64,000 nucleotides of DNA from Paracrocinitomix mangrovi (GCF_019740355.2 NZ_CP091819.1:2108001-2172000); one strand, 5' to 3'. Positions 1-10,100 are shown, counted from the stretch's first letter. Made by a program: numbers and translations. Notes: generated by a model from the sequence alone, not told the origin.

Positions 1-2460
1 TCTGTCTTTGATATTGAATGTGAAATTCAAATAGTAATTGACGTTTTGGTAATCATTGTTAAAGCTTTGGTTGTCTTTATAAGTATTCTTTGAATAGTTA
101 TAAGCTACACCACCTCTCAAATCCATCACCTTTTTTCCAATGTTTTCAATTGTCAAACTAGGAGAGAAAGTATAAGTTGTATAGGCATCTTGCAATCCAT
201 TCAAATTAACCAAACCATTAGATACGCCACCGTTGGTATGTAATCTGAATTTTGTTTTAATTGGATGAATGGAGGTTCCGTACATCACAAAAGCATTCAA
301 ACTCTTTTCATCTCCAATGTTTTCAGGAACCAATTCAGTGATATAATATTCATTTACCTGTTGCGAATAGATGATGTTGTTTTGGGTATATCCTCCGCTA
401 ATGTTGAACATGAAAAAGCTGAAATTAAACTGATTAAAATTCATCATTCTCAAGTTCACTGTATGCTTATATTCAGGAGACAATGATGTATTACCTAAAA
501 TCACCTGAGATGGATTTGTATTGTCCTGCAATGGTTGTAATTGATTCAATGTTGGAGCCGTAATTGAAGTAGAATAACGCAACCTCATATTTGTTTTCTT
601 GTTTGGATCCCATTCAAATCTTGCAGATGGCAAAATGTAGTGGAACTCTCTAGGAGCAGTAAACAAATCAACACCTGCCAAATTCAAATATTTGTATTGC
701 GCGCCAATGGTTGTATTGATTTTTTTACCAAAGTATTTATGACGCAATTCACCGTTATAGTGCATTCTGTGATAAGCTCCGTCACCAGATAAAATGGTGT
801 TTAGTGTTTGTTGATCAGAAACATTGTCATACACTGTTCTGTTTCTTGACTCACCATTTCTGTCAACACTCAAATCAACCTGCATTAAATGTCTCAATGA
901 AAGAGGTTCAGACCATGTCCACAAAGCATTAAAATTATCTGTAGTTTGGATGGACAACTGATCCTGACTGGTAGCTGTTTCAACTGAAACGCCATTGGTT
1001 ACCAAGGTGTTCAAATAATCCAGATAAGTAGTCAAGTCTTTGTTAGTTCTATCATAAGAAACGTCAATACCGGTGTATCTTCCATCCTTCAAAAACTTTT
1101 TACGGTAATCTGCAGATCCCGTAAAAGTGTAGTTAAAGTCTGTTTGATTCAAACCTGTATTAAAGGCACTCACCAATTGATTGTCATCCGTAAAATTGTC
1201 TGTTAAGTTAGCATTGTCATAAATTGTTTGACCTACATTACCATTTAACTTCACAGTTAACATGTGTGTTGAATCTATTTTCTTTTCAAACAAGATATCT
1301 GCTCTTCCGTTATACGAGTTGCTATTTTGATCTGCAGACTCATCTGTAATCAAAGTTGAATCTGTAAAATAGGTTTCTCTGTACAATGATTTATTAAAGG
1401 TTTTATCAAACTTGTTGAAGAAAAATGAAGATGAAAATGTAGTCTTTTTTGAAGGTTTATAACTGATATTAACTCCGGTTGCATTGGTATTTAAAAACCC
1501 GTCATCCGGATCTCCGTTTGACAAACTCAATCCTCCTAAATCTCCACCTCCTCTACGCATGGTTTGGGCACCACCCATAAAATTTGAATAATCACTATAA
1601 GTAAAGCCTGTTTGATTGACATTATTGGACATTCCGATCAAAGAAACTTGCCATTTTTTCTTAAACATAAAAATGTTTCCCTTGGCCTCATATCTTGGAG
1701 GATTATTATTCACCGGCAACTGCGTTCCACCTGCAGTTGCAATATTTCCGAAATATCCTTTCTTGTGTGAATCTTTTAATTTGATATTGATGGTAGTAGA
1801 TTCACTTCCATCATCTACTCCGGTAAATTCTGAAGACTCTGATTTTTTGTCAAACACCTGAACTTTTGCAACTGAATTAGCCGGTAGGTTTTTAGTAGCA
1901 ATAGTAGCATCATCACCAAAGAACTTTTCTCCATCTACTAACACCTGTTGTACATCTTTACCTTGAACCTTAATTCCACCATCTTCTGCCACCTCAACAC
2001 CAGGTAATTGTTTCAAAAGATCTTCTACAACATCATGTTCTTTTACTTCAAAAGCTCTTGAATCATATTCAATGGTATCTCCTTTAATTTGCAATGGAAC
2101 ATAGTTGGCATCCACTACAACCCCATCTAACATCTTAGGTTGCAAAACCAAAGGATTAAGCTCCATGTCTTTACTTTCAGCAGTAATAGAAATACCCTGT
2201 TCAAATGGCAAATAACCAAAAAATGATGCTTTTAAAACGTAATCTCCAACTTTTACTCCACTCAAAGTGAAATCTCCTTTTTTGTTGGTGATTGAATATG
2301 TTTTAAGAATTGAATCCTGCGCCCCAATTAGCATTACGGAAGCACCTGTAAGTGAATCTCCTTCAAAAGATCTTACTGATCCTTTAATACTGATAGTTTG
2401 TGCAAGTGATCCAGTAGCAAATCCAATTGCCAAAAGGATGAAAAGTCCAAGTTTTTTCAT
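1..2460 (-). CDS. TonB-dependent outer-membrane receptor, carboxypeptidase-regulatory type (partial)
   Basis: The gene starts at the ATG at 2460 and runs off the left edge; about 820 codons are visible and the stop is outside. A Sec signal peptide (about residues 1-20, ending SLAQ) is followed by a carboxypeptidase-D regulatory-like beta-sandwich (about 22-105). A plug domain begins near residue 125 and contains LLKQLPGVEVAEDGG and VLVDGEKFFGDD. After it come the aromatic-rich strands of an outer-membrane barrel. This is the Bacteroidota receptor class that imports a bulky ligand with TonB energy; the ligand cannot be told. It lies 14 bp downstream of a GLPGLI gene, a recurrent pairing, so the two are probably one operon. 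Confidence 0.88.
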   Translation of the reverse strand, partial: MKKLGLFILLAIGFATGSLAQTISIKGSVRSFEGDSLTGASVMLIGAQDSILKTYSITNKKGDFTLSGVKVGDYVLKASFFGYLPFEQGISITAESKDMELNPLVLQPKMLDGVVVDANYVPLQIKGDTIEYDSRAFEVKEHDVVEDLLKQLPGVEVAEDGGIKVQGKDVQQVLVDGEKFFGDDATIATKNLPANSVAKVQVFDKKSESSEFTGVDDGSESTTINIKLKDSHKKGYFGNIATAGGTQLPVNNNPPRYEAKGNIFMFKKKWQVSLIGMSNNVNQTGFTYSDYSNFMGGAQTMRRGGGDLGGLSLSNGDPDDGFLNTNATGVNISYKPSKKTTFSSSFFFNKFDKTFNKSLYRETYFTDSTLITDESADQNSNSYNGRADILFEKKIDSTHMLTVKLNGNVGQTIYDNANLTDNFTDDNQLVSAFNTGLNQTDFNYTFTGSADYRKKFLKDGRYTGIDVSYDRTNKDLTTYLDYLNTLVTNGVSVETATSQDQLSIQTTDNFNALWTWSEPLSLRHLMQVDLSVDRNGESRNRTVYDNVSDQQTLNTILSGDGAYHRMHYNGELRHKYFGKKINTTIGAQYKYLNLAGVDLFTAPREFHYILPSARFEWDPNKKTNMRLRYSTSITAPTLNQLQPLQDNTNPSQVILGNTSLSPEYKHTVNLRMMNFNQFNFSFFMFNISGGYTQNNIIYSQQVNEYYITELVPENIGDEKSLNAFVMYGTSIHPIKTKFRLHTNGGVSNGLVNLNGLQDAYTTYTFSPSLTIENIGKKVMDLRGGVAYNYSKNTYKDNQSFNNDYQNVNYYLNFTFNIKDR

Positions 2461-2474
2461 GATTTAGATTAGGA

Positions 2475-3242
2475 TCAATGCCAGTGACCGCCTTTTTGGC
2501 CTTCCCACTGTTTGCGTTGTTCCTCCATTTTCTTTCTTACAATTTCGTGATATTCTTCGCGTGTAACTTTCTTACCTTTTTTAGGTTCTTCAATCTCCTC
2601 TTTTTTAATTTCTCTCATCACAATAGTTGACAAGGAAATTTCTTTGGTTCCGTCATTTTCGTTAAGGTAAACAATCAAGCCTGGTAATCCTCCGTAACCA
2701 GCCGGACCAGAAGAAACTGCAATTTCAGGTGTAAACCAAACATACATTTGTAAAGTATCGGTTGAATCATTAGCAGCCGGCACATACTCCGCCTTCATAC
2801 AATTCATTCCGGATACCTCTTTCATTTCACCGGTTAATTTCCACTTAGCTGCAACTATTGAATCTTCAATTAAAAACACCTTGTCCATGAATTCTTTTTT
2901 CTCTACTACTTCATTGGTTTCAACATTCGTGTAGACAATATCATTCGCCGGTGCCATTCTTTTTTTCATCCAACTTTGGCGTCTTTGATCTTCATCCATT
3001 TCAACACCTTCATCTTCATCCGGAACGTTTTTGTAAACGGTCTCTGTTGCAGTAAAAAGTAAAGTGTTTTTGAAATCCATAAACTCAGGCACAAACTGCT
3101 TCATCCTTTTACCACGCTCAGTATCCGGAATGTTTTTATGCATGTTTATTTTGGTTGTATATTGAACTTCACCTGAAAGTTGAGCTGAAACCATTAGGTT
3201 AGACAACAGCAAAACAAAGGCTGCAATTAATTTAATTTTCAT
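2475..3242 (-). CDS. GLPGLI family exported protein
   Basis: A 255-residue protein with a Sec signal peptide (about 1-20, cut before QLSGEV). It carries the family signature GGLPGLIVYL near residue 183. GLPGLI proteins are Bacteroidota periplasmic or surface proteins of unknown function, commonly encoded beside TonB-dependent receptors, as here. The C-terminus is Lys/Glu-rich and ends in a Gly-His tail. Start chosen at ATG 3242, directly before the signal peptide. Family assignment is firm; role is not known. Confidence 0.9.
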   Translation of the reverse strand: MKIKLIAAFVLLLSNLMVSAQLSGEVQYTTKINMHKNIPDTERGKRMKQFVPEFMDFKNTLLFTATETVYKNVPDEDEGVEMDEDQRRQSWMKKRMAPANDIVYTNVETNEVVEKKEFMDKVFLIEDSIVAAKWKLTGEMKEVSGMNCMKAEYVPAANDSTDTLQMYVWFTPEIAVSSGPAGYGGLPGLIVYLNENDGTKEISLSTIVMREIKKEEIEEPKKGKKVTREEYHEIVRKKMEEQRKQWEGQKGGHWH

Positions 3243-3327
3243 AGTTGCGATTATAATCCGTACTTAGACACCTTTTTTAAACAAAGGTTTAAAGGTCGGC
3301 AATTTTTTTCAGAAGAAAAATTAAGAT

Positions 3328-4062
3328 CTACTTATAAAGCTTTGGGAACAAGAGACTATCAATGGACAATTCATACCCCTCACTTTCCATTCCGCCATAT
3401 TCACTTTCTACTTGTTTTATATCTTCAAAAACATATTTATTTCCAGCTTTAAAACCATCTTTTTTGGCAGCTTTCAGTACTTTTTTGTAGACAACATCCA
3501 GCTCCTCATAATTTACCGCATTAAATGTAGAATCTCCATCATAAGTAAGTGACATTTGCATTGCTTCAAGTGTTTCATCCTCAGACAAAGCTTTGATTTT
3601 AGTGGATAAATGACCACCATCATCTTCCTTCAAAAATTGTAGCCAAAGTTTACCGTTTTTAAAATACTTAAACTCTTCTGACATATATCCTCCTTCTCCT
3701 CCCATATCTGATATATAAAAAACCGGCTTACCCTCTTTATTGAAATACCAGGTTTGGTTTTCATCATGATAAACACTAAATGAATGTCTACTCATTGTAA
3801 GCAATTGATCTTTCTCATTTATAAAGCGCTCATAATCTTTTAGATAATTAGCATATAAACGATAATAAATCCCTTTGAAAAATGCAGTTTGATCTTCTTC
3901 TACTTCCTCTTCTAATGGACCATCTGGTTCACTTACCTCCTCTATCATTTCTTCTTCCGCAATTTCTTCGGTAACTTCTTCTGTTGTTTCATCTGGCGTT
4001 TCAGATTGTTGACAAGCAAGTAAAAAGATAAATGGCACAAGTAGTAGATTCAACCATTTCAT
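3328..4062 (-). CDS. Lipoprotein of unknown function, acidic N-terminal linker
   Basis: A 244-residue protein with a lipoprotein signal (LLAC, Cys17). A very acidic Glu-rich linker follows (about 22-55), then a folded part with alternating charged and aromatic residues and no motif I recognise. The acidic stretch after the lipid Cys may act as a surface-export or spacer signal, as described for Bacteroidota surface lipoproteins; here that is inference. It is preceded on the same strand by 4088-4651. Confidence 0.75.
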   Translation of the reverse strand: MKWLNLLLVPFIFLLACQQSETPDETTEEVTEEIAEEEMIEEVSEPDGPLEEEVEEDQTAFFKGIYYRLYANYLKDYERFINEKDQLLTMSRHSFSVYHDENQTWYFNKEGKPVFYISDMGGEGGYMSEEFKYFKNGKLWLQFLKEDDGGHLSTKIKALSEDETLEAMQMSLTYDGDSTFNAVNYEELDVVYKKVLKAAKKDGFKAGNKYVFEDIKQVESEYGGMESEGYELSIDSLLFPKLYK

Positions 4063-4087
4063 ATTCAGTGATTTTTGGTAAAGATAA

Positions 4088-4651
4088 CTAATCTTTGATT
4101 GCCGCTTGATGCATTAAAACCAAATTGGGTGTATTAGTCAAAAGATCATTTAATTCATCCCATTCAGTTTGATGGGTATCAGGATACTCGTAAATAAATT
4201 CAGCTTCATAGCTGTAGATCATTATATCTCCAACATAAGTAAAACCCAGTTCGCAACCGGACAAAGTTTCAATTCTAGCGGTATCGTGTAGGTTATCTTT
4301 CAACAAATTAAAAGACCCATCATAATGATAAGAACAAACTCCTTCATAGGCATAAGCCCTAACTGTGGCAGACGGATGCTTCGTTAACAAGACTAATTCA
4401 TCCAGTGTTAGTATTGATTTGAGCTTTTCATATCTCGTCCATTGTTCGGATTGAGAACCACCTGCTCCCACAAACTGCGATTCATAAGTTCCATATTCAT
4501 CCATTTGTTGAATTAAATTGGAAGCATCTTCGCTTAGCCATGATTCAAATCTGTACAAATCAACATCATCCAAATTGTCTTCATATTGGGGAGTTGAATT
4601 ACATGAAACAAAGCTCAAACACACCACATACATAATTAGCATTCTCAACAT
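4088..4651 (-). CDS. Lipoprotein of unknown function
   Basis: A 187-residue protein with a lipobox-like signal (FVSC, Cys17). The body has no recognised domain. It includes LTKHPSATVRAYAYEGVCSY, which resembles one HEAT-like helical pair, so a small HEAT-repeat fold is possible. It ends 8 bp after the RDD gene begins upstream (4660-5031), suggesting co-transcription. Confidence 0.7.
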   Translation of the reverse strand: MLRMLIMYVVCLSFVSCNSTPQYEDNLDDVDLYRFESWLSEDASNLIQQMDEYGTYESQFVGAGGSQSEQWTRYEKLKSILTLDELVLLTKHPSATVRAYAYEGVCSYHYDGSFNLLKDNLHDTARIETLSGCELGFTYVGDIMIYSYEAEFIYEYPDTHQTEWDELNDLLTNTPNLVLMHQAAIKD

Positions 4652-4659
4652 ATCTGTAA

Positions 4660-5031
4660 TTAGTTTTGTTTAGATATCAATTTAGTTCTTGATAACAAAT
4701 CATGGGTTCCTTGCTCTTGTCCAAATGCGTACGAATAGCCATCCAGTGGATTAAACCTCAACAAAGTACGAATTACAATTCTCCAAAAAGGAGGTTTGTT
4801 ACCGTTTAGATCAACCACTCTTGATTGTGTAGCCATTTTACCAACTGTTTGCTGCCATAAATATTCCATGGTAATGTAGTAAACCAGGTACATACTAATA
4901 GCAAATATCAAAGCGTAAAAGCGATCCATCTCAGAAAAAATGACAATGACTTGCACAACAAAATTGATGATCAAATTATCAACGAAAAAATTGATAAATC
5001 GCGTTGCTTTTGTGATTTCGTTTTGGGCCAT
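4660..5031 (-). CDS. RDD family membrane protein
   Basis: A 123-residue inner-membrane protein with the RDD pattern. An N-terminal Arg/Asp helix (ATRFINFFVDNLI) is followed by two further hydrophobic helices, then the signature WQQTVGKMATQSRVVDLNG with Gly-Lys after the second helix. RDD proteins are small membrane proteins; some are proposed ion antiporters, but the function here is unproven. It lies directly upstream of the lipoprotein at 4088-4651. Confidence 0.82.
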   Translation of the reverse strand: MAQNEITKATRFINFFVDNLIINFVVQVIVIFSEMDRFYALIFAISMYLVYYITMEYLWQQTVGKMATQSRVVDLNGNKPPFWRIVIRTLLRFNPLDGYSYAFGQEQGTHDLLSRTKLISKQN

Positions 5032-5078
5032 TCAATGCAAACAATTACATGAATGTACGAAATTGTAACAACAACTAT

Positions 5079-6695
5079 CTATTCCTTGACAAAACTCAAA
5101 CTATTGGCAATTCCATTTTGTGTGTAAGCAAAAACATATTGCCCATTAGAAAGTTGACGCACATCTACCACAGAAGTATTGTTACCGCTTAAAGCAATTC
5201 TGCCCTGCATGTCAAAAATGAAGAATTCATCAATTGTATTTGAGCCTTCAATGAATAAATAATCTTTTGATGGATTTGGATATACTACCAAGTTATTTTC
5301 GATTTCAGGTACTTCAAAAAAGTAATCTTGATTTAGTTTAATAACAAACCAATCCATTGGATCAGTGGCAACTTCATATTGAATACCATTGGTTGGATCT
5401 AAATCAGCAGTATCTCCAAATGTTCCTGTAAAATACACATTATCATCTGCGTCTAAATCAACATCATAACCTCTATTAAAGCCGTTGTTACCTTCAACAG
5501 ATGACACCCAATTAAAATCACCTAAGCTATCTAACTTCAATACAAAAGCATCACCTGCAAAACCTGAATCTAATTCAAAAGTGGCAGTAGAAGGATCAAA
5601 GTCTACTACATCACCAAAACCACCAGTGACATATACATTTCCGTCTGCGTCTACAGTTAAACCTTCTGCTCCATCATAGGCAGTTCCTCCAATTGATTTG
5701 GCCCAAACTATGTCACCATCTTCGTCTAGCTCATGAACATAAATATCTCCTGAACCCTCTTCAGTGAATGTGGCTGTTGAGCCGTTTGGATCCAGATTAA
5801 TAGTTCCGTCATAATAACCGCACATTACTATATTTCCGTTAAGTTTAATGGCCAAACCATTGCATTGAATTGACGAAGTTCCGGCTATTTGCTTTGCCCA
5901 AACATAATTACCGGCTGTGTCCATTCTCATAACAAAACCATCTGTACTTCCTGTTGCATTCAAATAATTAATAGATGCTGAAGGATCAAAATCTACTTGT
6001 CCGTGAAAAAACCCAGAAATATATAAGTCATTATTCTCATGATATTCTACATCTCTAAACAATGCTCCTCCAAATAAATTTCCGCAAGATTTTGACCATA
6101 CGTACTCCCCATTTTGATTTAGTTTCAGCACAAAACCATCTTCATTTCCTTCTGCTATTAGGTATTCAGTATTTGCAGTATTATCAAAGTCTACTGTGTC
6201 TGAATAGGTTCCTACAACATAAACGTTACTATCAATGTCATTAGCTATACCATATCCATTCACTTGCGAACTGTAATCACTGGAGTAAAACCAGTTATTA
6301 TTCCCTGAAGTTTTATCAAAACTGTAAACTGTTACTTTAGGACTTGCATTAACTATTATGATAATATTACCCTGATTATCAAAAGCCATTTTTGTACCTG
6401 TTTGGTTACCTATGTCTCCAAAATGTGTAGCCCAAACAACATCACCTGAACTGTTCAATTTTACAAAAATTCCGTCTGAAGCATCAATAGCATCAATAGG
6501 AATACTGCCATTTGGATCCGGATCAAACTGACCATAAAAAAAGCCGATTAAGTATACAGAACCATCTGCTTTATCGATTAGAATATCATGAGGGCGTTCA
6601 ATACTAGCACCTCCTATTTGTCCAGCCCATTCAAAACCTTGAGCTTGAGAAAGGGTTAATGATAAAGAAAAGGTAAAAAGGAAAAGTAATTTCAT
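5079..6695 (-). CDS. SBBP-type beta-propeller protein with T9SS type A sorting domain
   Basis: A 538-residue secreted protein. A Sec signal peptide (about 1-18) is followed by about eight repeats of roughly 50 residues, each with a DADGNVYVTG-like strand and a VDFDPS-type loop. This is the SBBP beta-propeller pattern. The last about 75 residues (VVYPNPSKDYLFIEG, FDMQGRIALSG, LSNGQYVFAY) form a type A C-terminal sorting domain for the type IX secretion system, so the protein is exported to the cell surface or medium. Role unknown. Confidence 0.88.
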   Translation of the reverse strand: MKLLFLFTFSLSLTLSQAQGFEWAGQIGGASIERPHDILIDKADGSVYLIGFFYGQFDPDPNGSIPIDAIDASDGIFVKLNSSGDVVWATHFGDIGNQTGTKMAFDNQGNIIIIVNASPKVTVYSFDKTSGNNNWFYSSDYSSQVNGYGIANDIDSNVYVVGTYSDTVDFDNTANTEYLIAEGNEDGFVLKLNQNGEYVWSKSCGNLFGGALFRDVEYHENNDLYISGFFHGQVDFDPSASINYLNATGSTDGFVMRMDTAGNYVWAKQIAGTSSIQCNGLAIKLNGNIVMCGYYDGTINLDPNGSTATFTEEGSGDIYVHELDEDGDIVWAKSIGGTAYDGAEGLTVDADGNVYVTGGFGDVVDFDPSTATFELDSGFAGDAFVLKLDSLGDFNWVSSVEGNNGFNRGYDVDLDADDNVYFTGTFGDTADLDPTNGIQYEVATDPMDWFVIKLNQDYFFEVPEIENNLVVYPNPSKDYLFIEGSNTIDEFFIFDMQGRIALSGNNTSVVDVRQLSNGQYVFAYTQNGIANSLSFVKE

Positions 6696-6854
6696 TATTT
6701 AGATTTTGGATTTGGATCTAAAATATGGGATCATTTTCCACTTAAGTAATAACAAATCAACAGCTTAAATTGATTTTATACTTGTCAAAAAAAGAGAGAA
6801 TTAAGTATTAAAACGTAAAAATCAAATAAGATGTGACTTCAATATTGGATTGAC

Positions 6855-7376
6855 TTAATCACCCGGAATCCGATTGGTTCCGTCATAAGTTAGCTTGCCA
6901 TTTTCATCATATAATTTGATACAACCTCTAATTGGCGCACCACATTTTTCAGAATAAATTAAATGCGTTTTGAGCTGACCATTTTTGTAATATTCTTTAT
7001 ACTCCTTCAGAATACCAGCATCTGCCGATAATTCAAAATGAATTTTTCCTCCTTTATAATTTGAAGAATAGGTTCCGTTTAACATGGTTAATCCACCAAA
7101 GGTTAACGTATCATTTTTAGGGAAAATAACCGGTGTTTTTTTAGTTCCAATAGCTCCCATATTATAGTGATCAAACTTTCCGGTATAATATGTATATCTG
7201 CAATGAGTAGCTTTTGTGCTATCATCTACCTGTTCTAAATTATGATCCAAATAAATTACCCACCAACCCTTTTTTTCTCCATTTGTATTGTACAGATTTA
7301 AAGTGTCAGACTGAGCAAAAAGACTTTGTGTATTACACAACAGAATTATTGATAGGTAAAATGTGAGTTTCATCAA
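6855..7376 (-). CDS. Exported MORN/YwqK-like repeat protein
   Basis: A 173-residue protein with a Sec signal peptide (about 1-21, SLFAQ). The body has repeats of the YwqK/MORN kind: NGEKKGWWVIY, KEYYKNGQLKTHLIY and LYDENGKLTYDG. Such repeats form beta-hairpin stacks; the function in Bacteroidota is unknown. Related repeats occur in the cassette gene at 36444-37157. Confidence 0.7.
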   Translation of the reverse strand: MMKLTFYLSIILLCNTQSLFAQSDTLNLYNTNGEKKGWWVIYLDHNLEQVDDSTKATHCRYTYYTGKFDHYNMGAIGTKKTPVIFPKNDTLTFGGLTMLNGTYSSNYKGGKIHFELSADAGILKEYKEYYKNGQLKTHLIYSEKCGAPIRGCIKLYDENGKLTYDGTNRIPGD

Positions 7377-7428
7377 TACAATTTATTGTAAATGTTTGGA
7401 TTAGCTCATAGTGAAGATATATTTAATC

Positions 7429-7950
7429 TCAATTACTCTTCTCTACCAACTCTAAATAAACATCATCATTCCAATCTTTAAGGGCTTTGTGCAGCTCTAG
7501 AAAGGTTATTTCACCAGTATTTTTAAAAAGCATTTCATTTGTCCAATATACACTCATATTAATGGAACTCGTAAATGAAGGGAAGTTCAATTTGTATGAA
7601 TCTTCTGAGAGACCTTCTGGCCCGTATTCTTCATCTTTACTTGTATACATTTTTTTGAGTTGAAAATCACCTAATGATTGCAATCGCTGAATTAATTCAA
7701 CAATTTGGTCAGGCAACTTTTTAAATGATATTTGACAAAACAATCTTTCCGTTTTTGGAAATTGATACCATAGCAGTTTTAATTCACATTGATATTCACT
7801 ATCAATAATCAACTTCACAGTTCTAGGCATTTCACTCCAAGTAGGTTGTGAATAGTAATAAATCAGGAAATCTGCGTTTAAGCTTTTATCTAGATTCAAG
7901 TACTTTGAATCATTAAAAAAGTCTTCATCTGAAATTGTTTTTACGTTCAC
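7429..7950 (-). CDS. Hypothetical cytoplasmic protein
   Basis: A 173-residue protein with no signal peptide or membrane helix. It is rich in Asp, Lys, Trp and Tyr, with no motif I recognise. It stands alone between a MORN-like protein and the cytochrome c gene. Real by length and codon pattern; function unknown. Confidence 0.6.
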   Translation of the reverse strand: MNVKTISDEDFFNDSKYLNLDKSLNADFLIYYYSQPTWSEMPRTVKLIIDSEYQCELKLLWYQFPKTERLFCQISFKKLPDQIVELIQRLQSLGDFQLKKMYTSKDEEYGPEGLSEDSYKLNFPSFTSSINMSVYWTNEMLFKNTGEITFLELHKALKDWNDDVYLELVEKSN

Positions 7951-8075
7951 TTTTTGAGAATGCTTTTCTCAAATCTACCAAAATACTTCAAAGAAAAAAA
8001 AGACTCACCAGCCGCGATAATCATCACAGCCGGAACAAGTCTTAAAGTGAACTACTAGAAATTAAATAATCGAAA

Positions 8076-8570
8076 CTAATTCAAGTGATACCACTCTTCC
8101 ACGACCAAATTTGGTCTTCGGCCTTCATTTTCAGGCGCGTAGTTTTTACCTAGATAATCCAAGATAACTTCTTCTTTTGGTCCAAGATCCCAAAGTTTTT
8201 GTGTTTCCTGCATCCAAACAATTATATCTTTCCAACCTTCTCTGGTTGCTCTGTTTTGCGTTACCAAGTTAAGTGAGTGACAGGCACCACAGGTAACCAT
8301 AACATCCTCCACTCCTTTATCTACAATCAAACCAGTAGGTTGATGAATTCCGTCCACTACATCTGCTGAATCAATTGTTGTTGACGGAATGTATTCTTCT
8401 TGCACATTAGTGGTGTCCATTGCAACAATCTCGGGAGCCGGATCAAATAAATCCGGAAACAATCCCACCTGAAGCAACCAAACAACACTAAACACAATGA
8501 TTAATACACCAGTGTTTATAGCAATTTTGGCCCTCTTTAAGGCTAATTCTTTGTACTCTTCAAAATCCAT
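8076..8570 (-). CDS. Membrane-anchored monohaem cytochrome c, sulfite dehydrogenase partner
   Basis: A 164-residue protein with one N-terminal membrane anchor (about 18-38) and a single haem c motif C94-G-A-C97-H98; Met120 is a plausible axial ligand. Its start codon overlaps the stop of the molybdoenzyme gene by one base (TAATG), so the two are translationally coupled. By analogy with SorAB and SoxCD it should take electrons from the molybdenum subunit and pass them to the respiratory chain at the periplasmic face. The pairing is seen; the electron path is inferred. Confidence 0.85.
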   Translation of the reverse strand: MDFEEYKELALKRAKIAINTGVLIIVFSVVWLLQVGLFPDLFDPAPEIVAMDTTNVQEEYIPSTTIDSADVVDGIHQPTGLIVDKGVEDVMVTCGACHSLNLVTQNRATREGWKDIIVWMQETQKLWDLGPKEEVILDYLGKNYAPENEGRRPNLVVEEWYHLN

Positions 8571-9820
8571 TACGCCTGTTTAACCGCAATTCTATGACAT
8601 GCGTTGTTTAGGTAACCTTTAGGATTCCATCCAGGAACCACCATTGGTTGAGATTTTCCGTTTTGGTCCGTTGCTCTTGCCCAAATTTCATAATATCCAA
8701 ATTCAGGTAGCTTTACCTTGGTGCTCCATCTTTGCCAGGCCAGTCTATTTTTTGGCGGTTGCAAATCACACTTCGTCCAGGTAACTCCAAAGTCAATTGA
8801 AACATGCATTTCTTTCACTTCCAAATCCCCTGCCCATGCGTGTCCTCTTACTTCAAATGTTTTTCCTTTTCCTACAATTGCACCTGTTTTAGGATAAGTA
8901 ATAATAGATTTTACCGGCATTGACTCAATGATTTCCATTGCTTCATCCGGCACCTTTGTTCCAGGAGGTACAGGAAATTTAGGAACTCTGTAAGACTGAC
9001 CCTCCATTTTAGGTCCGTCGTGTACTTTATTACGAACTGAAATTTTTGTAAGCCATTTTCCAGATACAGAGGCAGGCCATCCGCCCATTACCAATCTCAA
9101 CGGATATCCGTTCATCTCCGGAATAGGTTGATCATTCATTGCCCAGGCAATTAAAGACTCATCCTCCATAGCCTTAGAAATTGGAACTCCTCTTGATATT
9201 ACTACTTTATCAGGATCTCCTGACAAATGAGTATCTGCACCATAATAACCTATATAAACAGCATCATCTTTAATCCCAACATCATTCAAAACATCTTTCA
9301 ATCTCACTCCGGTCCATTTTGTACAGGCAACTGCACCAAGACCCCATTGATTCCCTTTTGCTGGAGGATTAAACTCGGCTCTACCATTACCTCCACACTC
9401 AATAGTTAGGTTGTATGAATATTGCTTAAACTTTTGTTGTAACTCTTTTAAAGTATATTTTTTAGTCTGCTTAACTGATTCTCCAGTAATTTCAAGCGTC
9501 CATGTATCTACATTAACATCTTCAGGCGGAACTCCATTGTTTCTTACAAACATTAAAGCAGCCGGCGTAACTTCTGGATCCAATAAATGAACCGGAGTTT
9601 CACCATTCCATGGTTTGTCATTTAAAATTTTAAGTCGGTCGCTTTTACCCGGAATAACTTTTTTGGGACCATTTTTATCATCAAGCCCGATAGGCTCCAT
9701 GTCGGTAGGTAAATTTTCCCCAAAAACAATTTTAGAACCAATAGCGGCGCTAAATATGGCTAGAGTAGATTTTGAAATAAACTTCCTTCTACTCGAATTT
9801 TTTTCACTGTCCATAGGCAT
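8570..9820 (-). CDS. Sulfite oxidase-family molybdopterin enzyme (SoxC/SorA-like), Tat-exported
   Basis: A 416-residue protein. The N-terminus has a twin-arginine signal (S-R11-R12-K-F-I), so it is exported folded. The molybdopterin domain contains IEC142GGNGR, where the Cys is the expected molybdenum ligand. The C-terminal part (about 295-410: PKTGAIVGKGKTFEVRGHAWAG, WQRWSTKVKLPEFGYYEIWARATD) is the dimerisation domain of this family. Members oxidise sulfite or protein-bound sulfane sulfur. The adjacent cytochrome c supports a sulfite or sulfane dehydrogenase rather than an oxidase. Which substrate is used cannot be told. A Crp/Fnr-type palindrome lies about 52 bp before the start. Confidence 0.9.
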   Translation of the reverse strand: MPMDSEKNSSRRKFISKSTLAIFSAAIGSKIVFGENLPTDMEPIGLDDKNGPKKVIPGKSDRLKILNDKPWNGETPVHLLDPEVTPAALMFVRNNGVPPEDVNVDTWTLEITGESVKQTKKYTLKELQQKFKQYSYNLTIECGGNGRAEFNPPAKGNQWGLGAVACTKWTGVRLKDVLNDVGIKDDAVYIGYYGADTHLSGDPDKVVISRGVPISKAMEDESLIAWAMNDQPIPEMNGYPLRLVMGGWPASVSGKWLTKISVRNKVHDGPKMEGQSYRVPKFPVPPGTKVPDEAMEIIESMPVKSIITYPKTGAIVGKGKTFEVRGHAWAGDLEVKEMHVSIDFGVTWTKCDLQPPKNRLAWQRWSTKVKLPEFGYYEIWARATDQNGKSQPMVVPGWNPKGYLNNACHRIAVKQA

Positions 9821-9871
9821 CTCTTAAAATGATGAGCAAACTCAAAGCTAAGAATCAATAAAGGAAAGTTC

Positions 9872-9887
9872 TGTAACTAATGTCACA
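9872..9887. promoter_or_regulatory. Crp/Fnr-type palindromic operator
   Basis: TGTAACTAATGTCACA is a dyad (TGTrAC N4 GTyACA) of the Crp/Fnr regulator type. It lies about 52 bp upstream of the sulfite-dehydrogenase start (minus) and about 214 bp upstream of the rhodanese fusion (plus). An almost identical site is at 11979-11994 at the same distance from another gene. Confidence 0.6.
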
Positions 9888-10100
9888 AAGTAATCCTTAT
9901 TTTGGGAGTAGTTTCGCAATTACAGCACTCACCATGTCCTTCTTTGTTGTATTAAAATAATGTAAAAATTAATGCAACATCCTGAAAGACATTATAAAGT
10001 AAAAAGGTATTTAAATTTATAACTTACTAAAATGCCGAATCACTAAGTTGTAGATTTTTAGTGCTTTAACTCACCTTAAGTTGAATCTAAAAAATTTAAT

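Noticed and set aside
5485-5679. Plus-strand frames within the beta-propeller gene
   Set aside because: They are antisense shadows of the repeated coding sequence of 5079-6695, with no start signals or conserved features.
7990-8045. Possible terminator (AAGACT ... AGTCTT)
   Set aside because: The half-sites are only 6 bp and about 32 bp apart, so the hairpin would be weak. There is no T tract.
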